Counted from the stretch's first letter, positions 48,168 to 60,383 are shown. The stretch is DNA of 64,000 nucleotides from Bettongia penicillata ogilbyi (GCA_023548195.1 JAJHZJ010000601.1:186001-250000), one strand, 5' to 3'. The notes: generated by a model not told the origin, from the letters alone. A program made the numbers and translations.

Positions 48168-48638
48168 TGTAGGTGATAAGTGTTTTTCTTTGTACAATAC
48201 TGACAATGAGGCAATGGAAAGGGAAGAGGAAAAGTACACAAGTTCAGGATAGACCTTCAGGGAAACTGTTCTTTGAGACTGTGCTCATTATCATCCGTAA
48301 TGGCTCTCCATGCCTCCGTGAGACCAACAAGAAAACTACAGAAAACAAGGGATATGTAAAATAGATGCCCTATAGGTTAGGAGTCTTTAAGACAATAAGA
48401 CTGGGCAAATCACTAGGACAGGAGATGAGCAGAATGTCACGTGGATTTGCAGTTTCTGTCTATATATAGACAGACCCTCGGATCAATAAACGGAGTTGGT
48501 CTATCTTCCCTTACCTTCCCGAGTCTTTCTTCTTCACCACATCACCAAGCCACGTGGGGATGCAGGTTGTCCACCACAGTACATGATTGATCCCTGATTT
48601 TTTTCGGAGAGTCCAAAGCATCAAACTCGTTCGTTACA
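48168..48638 (+). mobile_element. Solo LTR candidate (plus)
   Basis: Candidate termini are TGTAG at 48168 and TTACA at 48638, about 471 bp. TATATATAGA lies at 48461-48470 and AATAAA at 48485-48490, followed by a C/T-rich U5-like stretch. The TATA-to-AATAAA spacing of about 25 bp is short but seen in some LTRs. It interrupts the unit between sequences matching about 3945 and 4250 of unit 0. No internal retroviral genes flank it. A target duplication is not convincing, so the ends are approximate. Confidence 0.45.
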
Positions 48639-48814
48639 GATTAAAGAGTACAAAAGTTATCAGTGGAAAAAAATTGCATATAAGAAAAGATCTTGACATT
48701 CCAGTGGTCAAGAAAGCTGGCAATATAAATTACTTGATTAGTATTCTTTTTTTTTGACAAAAACTCTTTTAAACAGTATAAAATTGGAAGAAATTAGGTG
48801 TAGATTAACGCATT
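48639..48814 (+). repeat. Unit 3 segment preceding SINE
   Basis: It aligns with 4250-4420, 16530-16690 and 30440-30598 (the 'aataaattatttg...gacaaaaa...agaaattag' pattern). Confidence 0.55.
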
Positions 48815-49095
48815 ATACTGGCACATCTGTGTGGTGCACTGAGTAGAGAACCAGGACTGAAGTTAGGAAGACATGAGTTCAAATTAAACCTCAGGCACTT
48901 ACTAGTTGTGTTAACTTCAGCAAATCATTTAAACTCTTCCCCAGGAATCTTATGAATAAATTGGGGATAATTAAAATACTGGGATTTTGTGAGGATCAAA
49001 TCATATAATACTTATTAAGTACTTATCACAGTAGCTGGTATGTATTATGTTCTATTTAAATGTTAGCTATTATAATTATTATCATTAATATTATT
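48815..49095 (+). repeat. Marsupial SINE (plus), unit 3 copy
   Basis: Full-length paralogue of 4424-4680: head 'tggtgcactgagtagagaaccagg', core 'atgagttcaaat', then 'gattttgtgaggatcaaatcatataata' and a 'tatttaaatgttagctatta' tail. Confidence 0.82.
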
Positions 49096-49639
49096 ATACC
49101 ACATTCCACCAGTAATGCAAAATGGATTGATGACCTAATTATGAAAGGGCGCATTGGGGGGAAAAAAAAGAAAAGATTAGGTGTTTACTATACCTATGAG
49201 CTTAGCTCTGCTTGTCAACTGAACAACTGACAAGTATTTTTGAAGCACACCCTCTATAGCCACTGGGCATATACAAGAATAGATGAGTGAATGAAAGTAC
49301 CAATCAAAAAATGAAATTAATGTAGTTCCCATGTGCCAGAGCAAGCCTTGAGCCCCAGTCTTCGTGGTTTTAAGGTCAGTCTCCCATACATTATGTAACA
49401 CTCATCACATTTTCCACCAATCACTGGTGGCAAATATCTGGCAAAGACAGAGAATGTTGTGTCACCAACGATACTGCAAGTTCTTTGAAGAGGAATTCAA
49501 CAGAGATGGCCACACAGGACATACCCAGTAAATGTATGTGGAAGACTAGACTGATCATCTAATATTTCCAAAAGGTTAAATTATACAATAAAACAGCTCT
49601 TTCCTGTGCACATTGCAAATAGTTTGAAATATATTGTGG
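49096..49639 (+). other. Non-coding, unit 3
   Basis: Partly alignable with 4800-5100 in unit 0 (for instance around 'aactgaacaactgacaag' and 'tccaataactg' type fragments), otherwise unrecognised. No gene is supported. Confidence 0.4.
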
Positions 49640-49825
49640 TTATAATTCAAGTAAATTATTTCCAACATTATGGGCACACATTATGGACCCTATGTCTAGG
49701 GAATTTCTATGAGATAATAAGACAATAAAAATGGTCTCATGGGCATTAAGAAATCCATAAAGTTTATCCCTAGCAGCTGGCAGTAGGGATAACATGAAGA
49801 ACCTACAAAAGATTCTATCTTCCAG
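49640..49825 (+). promoter_or_regulatory. Conserved OR4 upstream block with putative 5' exon and strong donor
   Basis: It aligns with the upstream blocks of OR1-OR3. The exon-like end TTCCAG|GTGAGT with GT at 49826 is a consensus-quality splice donor. The acceptor-like TTTACTCTTAG ends at 50286, giving a candidate 461-bp intron with the ATG 15 nt downstream. This is the best preserved of the four arrangements. Confidence 0.55.
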
Positions 49826-50286
49826 GTGAGTAAATAACAATATTTTTGTGATCTTCTCACTAAAATTGATATAAAAATCATATAGATCCGAAGAAACTCA
49901 ATTACAAAAACTAAGGACAATGTTCACCTGGGTGGTGGGAGGTGAAGGAGAAATTTAGGGACCATGTCTTGATTTCACCCAAATTCAAACTACATGAAAG
50001 GGTATTAGAAATGTAACCAACTGAAATATCCTGGCTCTGATCAATATGCCAGATGCCTGTACAAACAGAAAAATCAAATACATTTATCAGTGTTCACTAA
50101 TCAAAAATAACATAGTAGGGTCCAGGATCTTTAAGCTCTATGCTATGCAAATGGATAACATCAAAAGAACAAGGTTAGTACATATTCTAATTTCTTTCAT
50201 GTATCTGCAAATTACAGGCATTGCAAACATCAATACTGTAAAATTACCCAAATAATACTCAATAAAAATTTCTTTTTTACTCTTAG
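49826..50286 (+). other. Putative 5'-UTR intron of OR4
   Basis: Short AT-rich interval between donor-like and acceptor-like sites, aligned in part with the intron-like intervals of OR1 and OR3. No coding signal. Confidence 0.45.
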
Positions 50287-50300
50287 ATTGTCTTCCTTGG

Positions 50301-51243
50301 ATGAAAGAAATGACCAAATTGGGTGAAACTTCAGGGAGCCAGGTGACTGAATTCATTCTCAGGCCTCATAAACCACCCTGAGCTTCAGAGTCCCCTCTTT
50401 GTTGTGGTTTTCCTCAACTATATTGCCACAGCTCTGGGAAACCTGTGTTTAATCATCCTCACTAGTGTTGATTCCCACCTACAAACCCCTGTGTATTTAT
50501 TCCTCAGGCATCTGGCATATGTTGATCTTAGCTATTCCACAGTCATTGATCCAAAAATGATAGTCAGCTTCATAGTGGAGAAAAATACAATTTCCTTCAA
50601 TGATAGTATGACACAACTAGTTTTCTTTGGGACATTTATCACCAGTGAGCTTCTTGTCCTGTCAGTCATGGCCTATGACCACTGTGTGGCTATCTGTAAA
50701 ACACTCTTCTATATGGCCATTATATCAAACAAGGTATGTTGGGTTTTGGTGACTATTTCTTACTTTTATGGCTTCCTGGTAACCCTGCTGATCAAAATTA
50801 AGATGTTTAATTCATCCTTCTGTGAATCAAATGTTGTAAGACTTTTATATTGCGACAGTCTCCCACCTTTGTACATTATATGATCAGGCACAAGCGAGAT
50901 TGAATTAATAATTATGATCTTTACTGCAATTAATTTAGCACCTTCACTCTCAGTTGTCCTTGTCTCCTACATGATAATCTTTGTGGCCATCTTCAGGATG
51001 AATTCTGCTGAGGGCAGGCACAAAACCTTCTTCACTTTTGGCTCTCACCTCACAGAGACGGTTGTGTTCTATGGAACACTTATCTTCACGTACCTAAAGT
51101 CACAATCCAGCCACTCCTTTGATACAGACAAAATGACCTCTGTTTTACACTCCAGTCATCCAATTCTTAACCCTTTGAACTACAGCTTGAGGAACAATGA
51201 GGTGAAGGGTGACTTGAAAAGAGTCGTTAAGAAACTGATGTAA
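50301..51243 (+). pseudogene. Olfactory receptor pseudogene OR4 (class II), nearly intact
   Basis: Family as for OR1 (class II, 5/8-like by eye). ATG at 50301. Recognisable in order: MKEMTKLGETSGSQVTEFIL, then a 1-2 nt deletion near 50360-50366 that shifts the frame; NHPELQSPLFVVVFLNY, TM1 (TALGNLCLIIL), TM2 (VYLFLRHLAYVDLSYST), TM3 with MAYDHCVAIC in place of MAYDRYVAIC, TM4-TM5, TGA at 50881-50883 where a conserved loop cysteine is expected, TM6 (FFTFGSHLTETVVFYGTLIF) and TM7 (PILNPLNYSLRNNEVKGDLK) to the stop at 51241-51243. Small deletions before TM7 restore the frame. There are only two disabling lesions, but the altered DRY, TM6 Cys and NPxxY-like motifs suggest relaxed constraint before or after loss. 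Confidence 0.94.
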
Positions 51244-53000
51244 GCATTTTTAAGGTTCAATGCATTGCATGATTTTGTTGCATTATTAGAAGGAAGCAAA
51301 CCTGCTAGATTTCTTATTCTACTTTTCTGTAATTCTCTTTTCTTGCAGAAAATAAATAAAGCATTTTTCCTTATATACACTCAGAGAATTAGTTTTGTTT
51401 ATTTGCTAAATTGTCAACTTTCAATAGATCTCATTTTAGGGAATCTTTGTGATTGAGGGATAGTAGAAGAGCATTTAGTTCAAATTATTTCTATAAAAGG
51501 TTTCCTCTATTATGTAATCCAAAAAGAGCATCCCATTTTAAGGTGAAGTTTTCTTGTATGGGGGAATAATTTAATTAGTAAGTATTTTAAAATGCTTGTA
51601 TAAGGTAACTTGAGAGGCACTGGTTCTATAAAAATAAAAAAAAATCTTGTCTGCAAATAATTTATATTTTATTAAGGGAAAAATTTGTACATGAGGGTTA
51701 CAATACGCACTATGGAAACCATTCCATTTTTGAATATCTCTGGTTTTAGAAAAAAATTCCTTATCATAACCTCAGTTTCCTCCCTAGATCTTCCATTCGT
51801 TACTCTTGGTGTTTTTCTCTGTGATGAAGCAAAAATGTCTATTCCTTCTTTGTGACAATCATTCAAATATTTGAAGAAAGCTCCAATACTCCCTCCTACG
51901 CTGCAGTTCTCCTTCTCCCTCACTTTCTTCAGTACCAAATATTTCATCTTCATGCTGGAATGGAAAGAACAATGAAATGAACAGGGTTTTAAGCTTAAAA
52001 TATTCCTAAGCCATTTAGGGAACTCCGTTTACTTAGAAGATCTGTGTCCAATTATCACATATGCTACTTTATAAAGTATATGGATTTTATGACTTAATTT
52101 TTAAGATCTATTTCACTTCACCATATGTGATGTCAAAGCCTTCTTCTTTGCATTAACACCGTAAGTTCTTCAACTAATCCTCATATATCATTCTCCTATG
52201 CCTCGTCAATATTCTAACTGCCTTCTTCTGTTCACTCTGGAACTTATCAGTGTCGGTCTTGAAATATGTCATCTGAAATTGAACACAATCCTACCAAAGT
52301 GTTCACCACACCTTTCTTAATGGAGATCACTTTAACATTTTTAGAATCCGTATATTTTTATAGACACATATTGAAGTTGGTGTGAACTAAAATTCAAAAG
52401 TCTTCTGAAGAATCTTTGAAGGAGTCATTTCTGCCCTATTGTTAACTTATAAAGCTCACCCACTCCCAAAGAAAATTCGAATTCAGTCTTTCATTTTGTC
52501 CCTATTGAAATTATTCATGTTGTTTATCTCGTCTTTCTGCATTCTATGTTAAGGAAATTAGAGCATAAAGTTGTTCGTGTATAATAAGGAAATATACCTA
52601 GACTTATCACTTTCATTTAAGGTTCATTGGCTGACCAGGTAGAAATTGCATGTTGATCTCAATGTTTTGAAATTTCCCTTCCATCCTGTGATGCCAAGCA
52701 AAACAGGATCTTTTGTTGTTTTTGTTTTAATATATCCTTTTGCCTCTTGTTGAATCTTGCTTTTATCAACCAAGAGTTTTTACTAGGAATAAATTACAGA
52801 AACAAGAGTTTCTTTAACTAGAAATAGTATATGTATTTCTATTGCTAATTATTCTAATGTGATTAAAGATCTTCCCAACTCATTAATGGGCTTGCCCATT
52901 AAGGGGAATTTGATTAGGGAAGGTTTATAGGAAAGCCCACACAATTTGTTAATGAGGAACTGGTTCTCAAGGATTGTGATGCCCTCTGGCTCTAAAAAAA
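51244..53000 (+). repeat. OR4 downstream block
   Basis: 51244-52400 aligns with the downstream blocks of OR1 and OR3, with the MIR-like fragment near 51560-51680. 52400-53000 is less clear and I recognise no element in it. No gene is supported. Confidence 0.55.
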
Positions 53001-53138
53001 TGTATAAATACTGTGAGGGTGAGGTTTTACTCTGAGATTTACTGACTGGAAGTGTTTGTTTGGCCAGATGAGAGCCCAGATGTTGATGCTTTCCTCTCTG
53101 ACAAATATGATCAGACACCTGGACTTCTCTGTTGATTT

Positions 53139-53188
<50 letters not shown>

Positions 53189-53219
53189 TATACATATATA
53201 TGTATATATATGTATATGT
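53000..53219 (+). repeat. Unassigned sequence with (TA)n microsatellite
   Basis: A TA run spans about 53142-53180 and continues as TATA/TATG to 53220. It sits immediately before a minus SINE and may be an expansion of its tail. The preceding 140 bp are unidentified. Confidence 0.7.
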
Positions 53220-53525
53220 ACATATTATGATTGCTGTGTTTGTCCTTAGTTCTCCAAGACGACCATGACAACAAGATGGTGACATGACTTGCAGTTGACT
53301 TTGATTTGAGTGAGAGAGAGCTATGCAAGATCACCAACTCTCTTCTCCTGAGCCATCTGGGTCCAGTGGCCTGCTATTTTCCTGAAGGTCTGGAAATGTC
53401 CCAGGATACAGTGTGAGACCCTGGGCCTTTCAGGCCAAGATCTTTTCACATTCTCACTTTGAGTGAGATACACTCATTAAATGAATAGACTTCTTTAAGA
53501 TACTCAAAGCATGGACCCTTTAATA
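53220..53525 (-). repeat. Marsupial SINE with RTE-like 3' module (minus), copy A
   Basis: The complement carries a 5' head with 'gagtgtatctcactcaaagtgagaatg', then 'tggacccagatggctcagga', then 'gcaagtcatgtcaccatcttgttg'. It shares both head and body with copy B (53855-54150), and only the body with the plus SINE at 54225-54530. Confidence 0.7.
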
Positions 53526-53754
53526 AAAAAAAAAAATAAAAAATCAAAGTGGTAGGGGAAGACCGTCAGGGTTCCTGGGTAAAGGAGAAACAATTACTGT
53601 TTAGTTATTACATTCACTCTGTGCAAGGTGGGTGGGGATTTGTCCAGTCTATGAGCTCCAGAGTGAACTGGATTTAAGGCCTGATCTTTGAAGAAGAAAT
53701 GTAGCCAGTAAACCCAAAAGGAAAAAAGGAAGCTTTTGGTCATGTAGTGTACCT

Positions 53755-53850
53755 TCTCCTGGCAGAGGGAAGGAGAGGGGAATGGAAGGGAGAGTGGAAG
53801 GGGGAGGGGGAGAGGAAGGGAGAGGAGGGGAGGGGAGGAGAGGAGCTTCT
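53755..53850. repeat. GGA/GGGA-rich low-complexity tract
   Basis: Dense runs of two to five G separated by A on the plus strand, so the plus strand could form G-quadruplexes. It lies at the 3' end of the minus SINE copy B. The Pro/Ser-rich minus frame across it is an artefact. Confidence 0.85.
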
Positions 53851-53854
53851 ACTC

Positions 53855-54150
53855 ACTCGAAGGTTATGTTTGTCTTTCGTTTTTAAAGGGGTCCATGATG
53901 TGAAGTTGATGACATGACTTGTATTTGACTCTGATTTGAGGGAGGGAGGGTTGTCCAGGGTTATCAACCTCACTTTCTTTTCCTGAGCCATCTGGGTCCA
54001 GTGGCCTGATATTCATCAGGACGACTGGAGATGGCCCAAGATTCAATGGTAGACCCTGACCCTATCAGACTAAGGCCTTATTACATTCTAACTTTGAGTG
54101 AGATAGACCCATTCAATGAATAGGCTTCTTTAAGTTTCTCAACTCAACCC
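53855..54150 (-). repeat. Marsupial SINE with RTE-like 3' module (minus), copy B
   Basis: It has the same architecture as copy A. In the complement, 'ttcattgaatgggtctatctcactc' forms the 5' head and 'tggacccagatggctcagg' with 'caagtcatgtcatcaacttc' forms the body. Confidence 0.72.
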
Positions 54151-54224
54151 TCAGAGTCTTCCCCTCCCAGTTTGATTATTTTTAAATTAAGGGTCCATTC
54201 TTTGAGTAACTTAATTGATTGGCA

Positions 54225-54530
54225 GTGGATAGAGCACCAGTGAAGAAGTCAGGAGGACCTGAGTTCAAATGTCACCTCAGACACTTGACACTCACTAGCT
54301 GTGTGACCTTGGGCAAGTCATTTAGCCCCAATTGCCTCATCCTGGGTCATCTCCAGTCATCCTGATGAAGATTTGGTCACTGGATTCAGAGAAGTGAGGC
54401 TGGTAACTTGCACAGCCTTCTCTCACTAAAAACAAAGTCAACTGCAAGTCATGTCATCATTTCTCTGATGGCATGCGTCCATTCTTCGGGAACCAAGGAT
54501 GAACACACCCACACAAATTAATTGACTTTG
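54225..54530 (+). repeat. Marsupial tRNA-headed SINE with RTE-like 3' module (plus)
   Basis: The head 'gcagtggatagagcacc...gtcaggaggacctgagttcaaat' and 'gtgtgaccttgggcaagtcatttagcc' is followed by the body 'catctccagtcatcctgatg...caagtcatgtcatcatttctctgatggcat', ending 'gaaccaaggatgaacacac'. Its head differs from that of copies A and B, while its body is homologous. It is the best preserved SINE in the window. Confidence 0.85.
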
Positions 54531-55479
54531 GTCAGACAGATGAAAGCCATGTCTGTTGATCTTTTTTTTCTGTATTTTCTGTATTTTCTCTGAAATTCAG
54601 GGTCCTGATATTTTCCCCTGAACTAGGTGAATGATATATGTGCTTGATTAAAGGAGATAGTTAACCTCTCAAAAGTTGTCTTTCATTTTATAAATGCAGA
54701 TATAAAAACCTGTGGTTCAGCCCTTCCTCCTGAGTACGTCAGGGTGCTTGCTAATACACATCTTCCTTTAATCTTCATCATAGAAATGCTCTGTGTCGGT
54801 CTGAAGACTGTAATTCTGCATTAGTCAGTATATCTGTCTCCCCTAATATATTTTCTTCAATGAGAAAGGACGTGGGGAATCACTATGATCAAGTCCTCTT
54901 AGTAAGGACCTAGATATTCTGGTCTTAATAGGATTACATGAAATTATGATACTTAAGAAGGAAAGTTACTGTGGCATAAATACTCTGAAGAGAGTACTGT
55001 GATTCTGCATGAAATGCTTTAAAAATAAATTGCTGAAAGTTATCTTTCTTTTTTACCAGGAGAAATGTTGATTTATAACATATTATTTCCCTTGTCCTAA
55101 TTAGAAAATGGAATCACTTAATCAACAATAGTTTTAGTACTGTAATATTTGAAAATATGGACTTTTCATAATTATTCAGATGATTCCCTAGACTTGCCTT
55201 TATTTTCACTGAAAAAAGTAGCTGATGACTTCCCTCAATAGTAATCCATCCTTTTTGTTCTTTGAATCTATGAAAAACAATTGCTCCAGAGGCTATCCAC
55301 CTCCTAAATGCTTGTTAAGTAGTCCTTGGGCAAATTTTGGTTTTGTTTTGCTAGAATTCTTGACTGTTCCCTCTTCACACTTTCAGAGTGAGGAAAATAA
55401 TGGCAGGGTGGTTTCGTTATATAAATTTTAAGACAAAGTCTATGGAAGATGTGAATAATAACTGGCATGGATATATTGA

Positions 55480-55555
55480 GTTTATAAATAATACCTCATT
55501 TAAGTTTTACAATAACCCTAGGAGACAGGTAATATAGATATAGATACAGACAGGC

Positions 55556-55615
<60 letters not shown>

Positions 55616-55627
55616 GGATAGAAAGAC

Positions 55628-55674
<47 letters not shown>

Positions 55675-55805
55675 ATTAGAGATAAATAAACTAAAAGATT
55701 AAGTTACTTATTGAGGAAATTTAGGCTATAATTTTTGGAGGCAACATTTGAACTATGTCTCACTTTTTATTATTCCAACATTCTATGCTTTATACCTTAC
55801 ACTGG
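55480..55805 (-). repeat. MIR SINE (minus), unit 4 copy, split by microsatellites
   Basis: It is the paralogue of the MIR at 1885-2110. The internal GATA and TA expansions (55556-55671) are the largest of the five copies and occupy the same point in the element. Confidence 0.7.
55556..55671. repeat. (GATA)n then (TA)n microsatellite
   Basis: About 14 GATA repeats, a short interruption (tggatagaaagacag) and about 21 TA repeats. Confidence 0.95.
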
Positions 55806-57036
55806 GCTACCTTTCAACTCAGGGTCATCCTGTTACTCAGTGTAATCATCATCATCATCATCATCATCATCATTATCATTAAATTCTCATTTATTTAATG
55901 ACTAATATTACATGATTGTAATTAATTACATACTATGCTAGATGAAAAGAAATATCAGCTTGAGTGTATTATCTTATTTCATGTGTTATAATAGTTCTGA
56001 TAAAAATGCATGAGAAGTAAATATCCTGTTGGAAAATTGGCAAATAGAAACCAAGTAAGGCAAATAGGAGCCAGGTTTTCAAACATTTGTAGGACTGCAT
56101 TAAGACAGCCAGAGGGTTGTCTCAGAGTTACTAAATAATAAATATAATTATATTTATAAATATAAAAATATAAATATAATAAATAAAAACATAATTACAA
56201 GAGTAGATATTGAGATTCAGAAGTTAATTTGAATGATGAATGTAAAAGATTAGGGAATGAATGAAAGAAAAAATAGAACGATGTACTTTATAAAAAACAT
56301 TGCACTAAATCTTGGGAACAAAATTACTAGGTAGAGAGAACACAGGTAGCATGTTTCAGCTGTAAGTCGGAAGGAGAGACCATGTGTAACTTAGGATGCA
56401 ACAGCAAAGCATATGGTAATGCATCTTCTTTAATGTAATATCCATTAATAATATTATAGCTGTTATAATACAGAATCATATAAAGTTGAATCATATAATG
56501 CTGAACCTAGAACACTGGTCATGAATAAATTTCATTCCTGGATAAAGTAGTGGGTATAGAATTTGTAGAAGAATTAACCAGCCAACATTTACACATAGCC
56601 AACTTCTTGAGATGATGGCTATAAATTCAGTTAGAAATATGCCTACTTGTCTGAGATTACTAACACCCCTGTGGTTCACTGACTTACTTCTCCGTCTGTA
56701 CAAAGTAACTATCAGTAAATATTGATGGTGATGAGAATTATTGGCTCCTTTTCAACAGTGATTGTTGCCCTTGATGAGGACTTCCGACATGAGACTTGAA
56801 GAAGTTTTGAATGTCTGTGAAACAGAAAGGAAAATAAAGTTTAAATCACTTCAAAGGATTGATAAACATAAATCGTCTTCTCAGGTTTTTAGGACTGATA
56901 CTTACGTTCCCTATCAAGGATATGCTCATGTGAACCTGTGCTTAATGTGTTTTCTCACTTTCTTACTTCATCTATGCCAATGAAATTCTGTGCTTAGGCA
57001 GGATGCAGCAGGATAGATTGATAATATGGCATCAAA

Positions 57037-57120
57037 AAAAAAAAGAATTCTAGACAGACGTGGAGTAGAGCACAGCCCAGTGTGGGCCACTTTGAGGCAA
57101 GGACAGAACTAGAACAGGCT
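57037..57120 (+). other. A-run and short sequence at the L1 boundary
   Basis: An 11-12 A run is followed by about 75 bp ('gtggagtagagcacagcccagtg' type) that faintly resembles L1/HAL1 5' UTR sequence such as 30920-30990. This suggests a small remnant, but I am not sure. Confidence 0.3.
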
Positions 57121-57144
57121 TGCATCTCTCTAATCAAAAGTGAT

Positions 57145-60100
57145 TTAGAACATTTTTTATATGATTGCAGATATCTTTAATTTCTTCCTTTGAAAATTGC
57201 CTGTTCATATCCTTTGACCATTTATCAATTGGGCAACGACTTTTATTGTTGTACATTTGATTCACTTCTCTATATATTCTATAAATGAGGCCTTTATCCC
57301 TGATATAAAAATTCTTTCCCAGTGCATTACATCCCTCCAAATTTTGGTTGCATTGGGTTTGGTTGTGCAAAAAATTTTCAGTTTAATGTAATCAAAATTG
57401 TCCTTTTTGAGCTTCATAATCCTTTCTATTTTTTTTTTAGTCAAGAATTCTTCCCTTCTCCATAAATCTGATAAATACACCATTCCTTGCTCCTCCAGTG
57501 TGTCCATGGTATCAATCTTTCCACCAATATTGGGTACCCATTTGGACTTTATTCTTATGTAGGGTGTCAGGCATGAGTCTATGCCTAGTTTGTGCCACAC
57601 CGTTATCCAATTTTCCCAGCAATTTTTGTCGAACAGTATATTCTTATCCCAGAAGCTGGAGTCCTTGGGTTTATCAAACAGGAGATTGCCATATTCATTG
57701 CCTACTCTATCTTGAGTACCTAGCATATTCCTCTTGTCTATCCTTCTGTTTCTTAGCCAGTACCACGTGGTGTTGATAATGGCTGCTTTATAATACCATT
57801 TTAGATATGGCAGCACTAGGCCACCTACCCTAGCATTTCTTTTCATTAGTCCCTTTGCCATTCTAGACCTTTTGTTCTTACAGATGAATTTTGATAGTAC
57901 TTTATCCAGTTCTGGAAAATAATTATCTGATAGTTTAAAATTGTAGGGCACTAAATAAGTAAATTAATTTAGACAGAACTGTCATTTTTATTATATTGGC
58001 TCTGCCTACCCATGAGCAACTGATGTTTTTCCACTTACATTGATCTGACTTTATTTGTGCAAAATGTGTCTTGTAATTGTGTTCATATAGTCCCTGGGTT
58101 TGTTTCAGCAAGTAAATTCCCCAATATTTTATAGTGTCTACCATAGCTTTAAATGGAATTTCACTTTCTATCTCCTGCTGTTGCACTTTGTAATTAATAT
58201 ACAGAAATGCAGAATGTTTTTGCAGGTTTATTTTGGAACCTGTGACTTTGCCAAAGTTCTTTATTATTTCAAATAGATTTTTACTTGAATCTCTGGGATT
58301 CTCTAAGTGTATCATCATATCATCTACAAAGAGTGATAACTTAGTTTCTTCTTTGCCTGTTCTTATTACTTCAATTTCTTTATCTTTTCTGATTGCTACA
58401 GCTAACATTGAATAATTGAATTGAATAGTATTGGTGATATTGGATATCCTTGTTTCACTCCTGATCTTATTGGAAATGCATCTACCCTTATCTTTGTTGC
58501 ATATAGTGCCTGTTGAAGGTTTTAGGTATATACTGCTTATTGTTTTATGGAAAGTTCCCTTTATTCCCATGTTCTCCAGAGTTTTTAGTAGGAATGGGTA
58601 CTGTATTTTGTCAAAAGCTTTTTCTGCATCTATTGAGATAATCATGTGGTTTCTGTTAGTATTGTTGTTGATATGATCGATAATGCTAATAGTTTTCCTA
58701 ATATTGAACCAGCCCTGCATTCCTGGTGTGAATTCTACCTGATCACAATTCTCGTAATAACACGCTGTATTCATTTTGCTAAAATCTTATTCAAAACTTT
58801 CGCATCTATATTCATTGCAGGCATTTCTCTGTAACTTTCTTTCTCTATTTTGTCTCTTCCTGGTTTAGGTATCAAAACCATATTTGTATCACAAAAAAGA
58901 ATTTGGGAGGATTCTTTCTTCCCCAGTTTTTAAAAATAATCTATACAGTATTGGAATTATCTCTTCTTTAATTGTTTGATAGAATTCACTTGTAAATCCA
59001 TCTGGCCCTGGAGATTTTTTCGTAGGGTGTTCACTAATGACTTGTTCAATTTCTTTTTCTGAGATGGGATTGTTTAAATATTCAAATTTCTCTTCTGTTA
59101 ATCAGGACAATTTGTATTTTTAAAAATACTCATCCATCTCACTTAGATTGTCGAATTTGTAGGCATAAATTTGGGCAAAGTAATTTCTAAGTATTATTTT
59201 AATTTCCTCCTTATTGAAGATGAGTTTGCCCCTTTCATTTTTGATATTAGTGATTTCATTTTCTTCTTTCTTTTTTTAATCAAATTGACCAAAGGTTTAT
59301 CAATTTCATTAGTTTTTTCATAAAACCAACTATTGGTTTTATTTATTAATTCAATCTTTTTTTCAATTTCAATTTTATTAACCTCTCCCTTGGTTTTCAA
59401 TATTTATAATTTTGTATTTACTTGGGGATTTTCACTTTGCTCTTTTCCAGCTTTTCCAGCTGCACACCCAACTCATTGATCTCCTCTTTCTCTGTTTTAT
59501 TTATGTGCGCATTCAAAGATATAAAACTTCCCCTAAGAACTGCTTTTGCAGTATCCCATAAGATTTGTTAGGTTGTCTCATTATTGTCATTCTCTTGAAT
59601 GAAGTTGTTGATTGTTTCTACTACTTGTTGCTTAACCCACTAGTACTTTAAAATTAGATTTTTTAGTTTCCAATTGATTTTTGGTTTATCTTTCCACGGT
59701 GTTATATTATGTAAAATTTTTATTGCATTATGATCTGAGAAGGATGCATTGATTATCTCTGCCTTTCTGCACTGGATTGTGAGATTTTTATGTCCTAGTA
59801 AATGGTCACTTTTTGTATATATGCCATGTACTGCTGAGAAAAAGTTATCTTCCTTTCTATTCCAATTCAGTTTCCTCCAGAGATCTATCATATCTACCTT
59901 ATCCAGGGTTTTATTTACCTTCTTAACCTCTTTCCTGTTTATTTTGAGTTTAGATTTATAAAGTTCAGAGAGGGGAAGGTTGAGGTTCCCCACTACTATA
60001 GTTTTGCTGACTATTTCTTCCTTTAACTCCAGTAACTTCTCCTCTAAGTATCTGGATGCTATACCACTTGGAGCATACATGTTTAGTAATGATATTGCTT

Positions 60101-60383
60101 CCTTGACTTTGGTGCCTTTTAGCAGGATGTGGTTTCCTTCCTTATCTCTTTTGATTAGATCTATTTTTGCTTTTAATTTGTCTGAGATCAGAATTACTAC
60201 TCCTGCTTTTTTTACATCAGCTGAAGCACAATGTGTTCTCCTCCAACCTTTGACTTTTACCTTGTGCATATCCTCCAGTTTCAAATGTGTTTCTTGTAAA
60301 CAACATATTGTTGGATTATTGCATTTAATCCATTCTGCCGTCTTTCTCCGTTTTATGTGAGAGTTCATTCCATTCACATTCAC
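57145..60383 (-). pseudogene. LINE-1 ORF2p (endonuclease-reverse transcriptase), disrupted
   Basis: ORF2p nicks target DNA and reverse-transcribes L1 RNA. The endonuclease is open at 60383-59640: it starts MNVNGMNSHIKRRKTAEWIK, with CLQETHLK, YAPSG and SDHNAIKI recognisable. The usual GDFN reads GNLN, so a catalytic aspartate is lost. Reverse transcriptase is recognisable at 58774-57935: IISIDAEKAFDKIQYPF, and FVDDMMIHLENP in place of the usual F-A-D-D. The C-terminal part is at 57951-57262 (GGLVLPYLKWYYKAAIINTTWYWLRNR split here only for description), continuing in another frame below 57370. Frameshifts or stops separate these pieces, and 58775-59640 is decayed. Not functional. Confidence 0.9.

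Larger units (their letters stand above)
54531..57036 (+). repeat. Segmental-duplication unit 4: MIR block, last partial unit
   Basis: 54780-55810 aligns with the MIR blocks of the other units. It has a minus MIR (55480-55805) split by a GATA tract (55556-55614) and a TA tract (55629-55671), plus a TCA tract (55843-55885). 55890-57000 is AT-rich, with weak similarity to unit 3 at the end. An A-run precedes 57047. No OR gene follows within this window. Confidence 0.65.
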
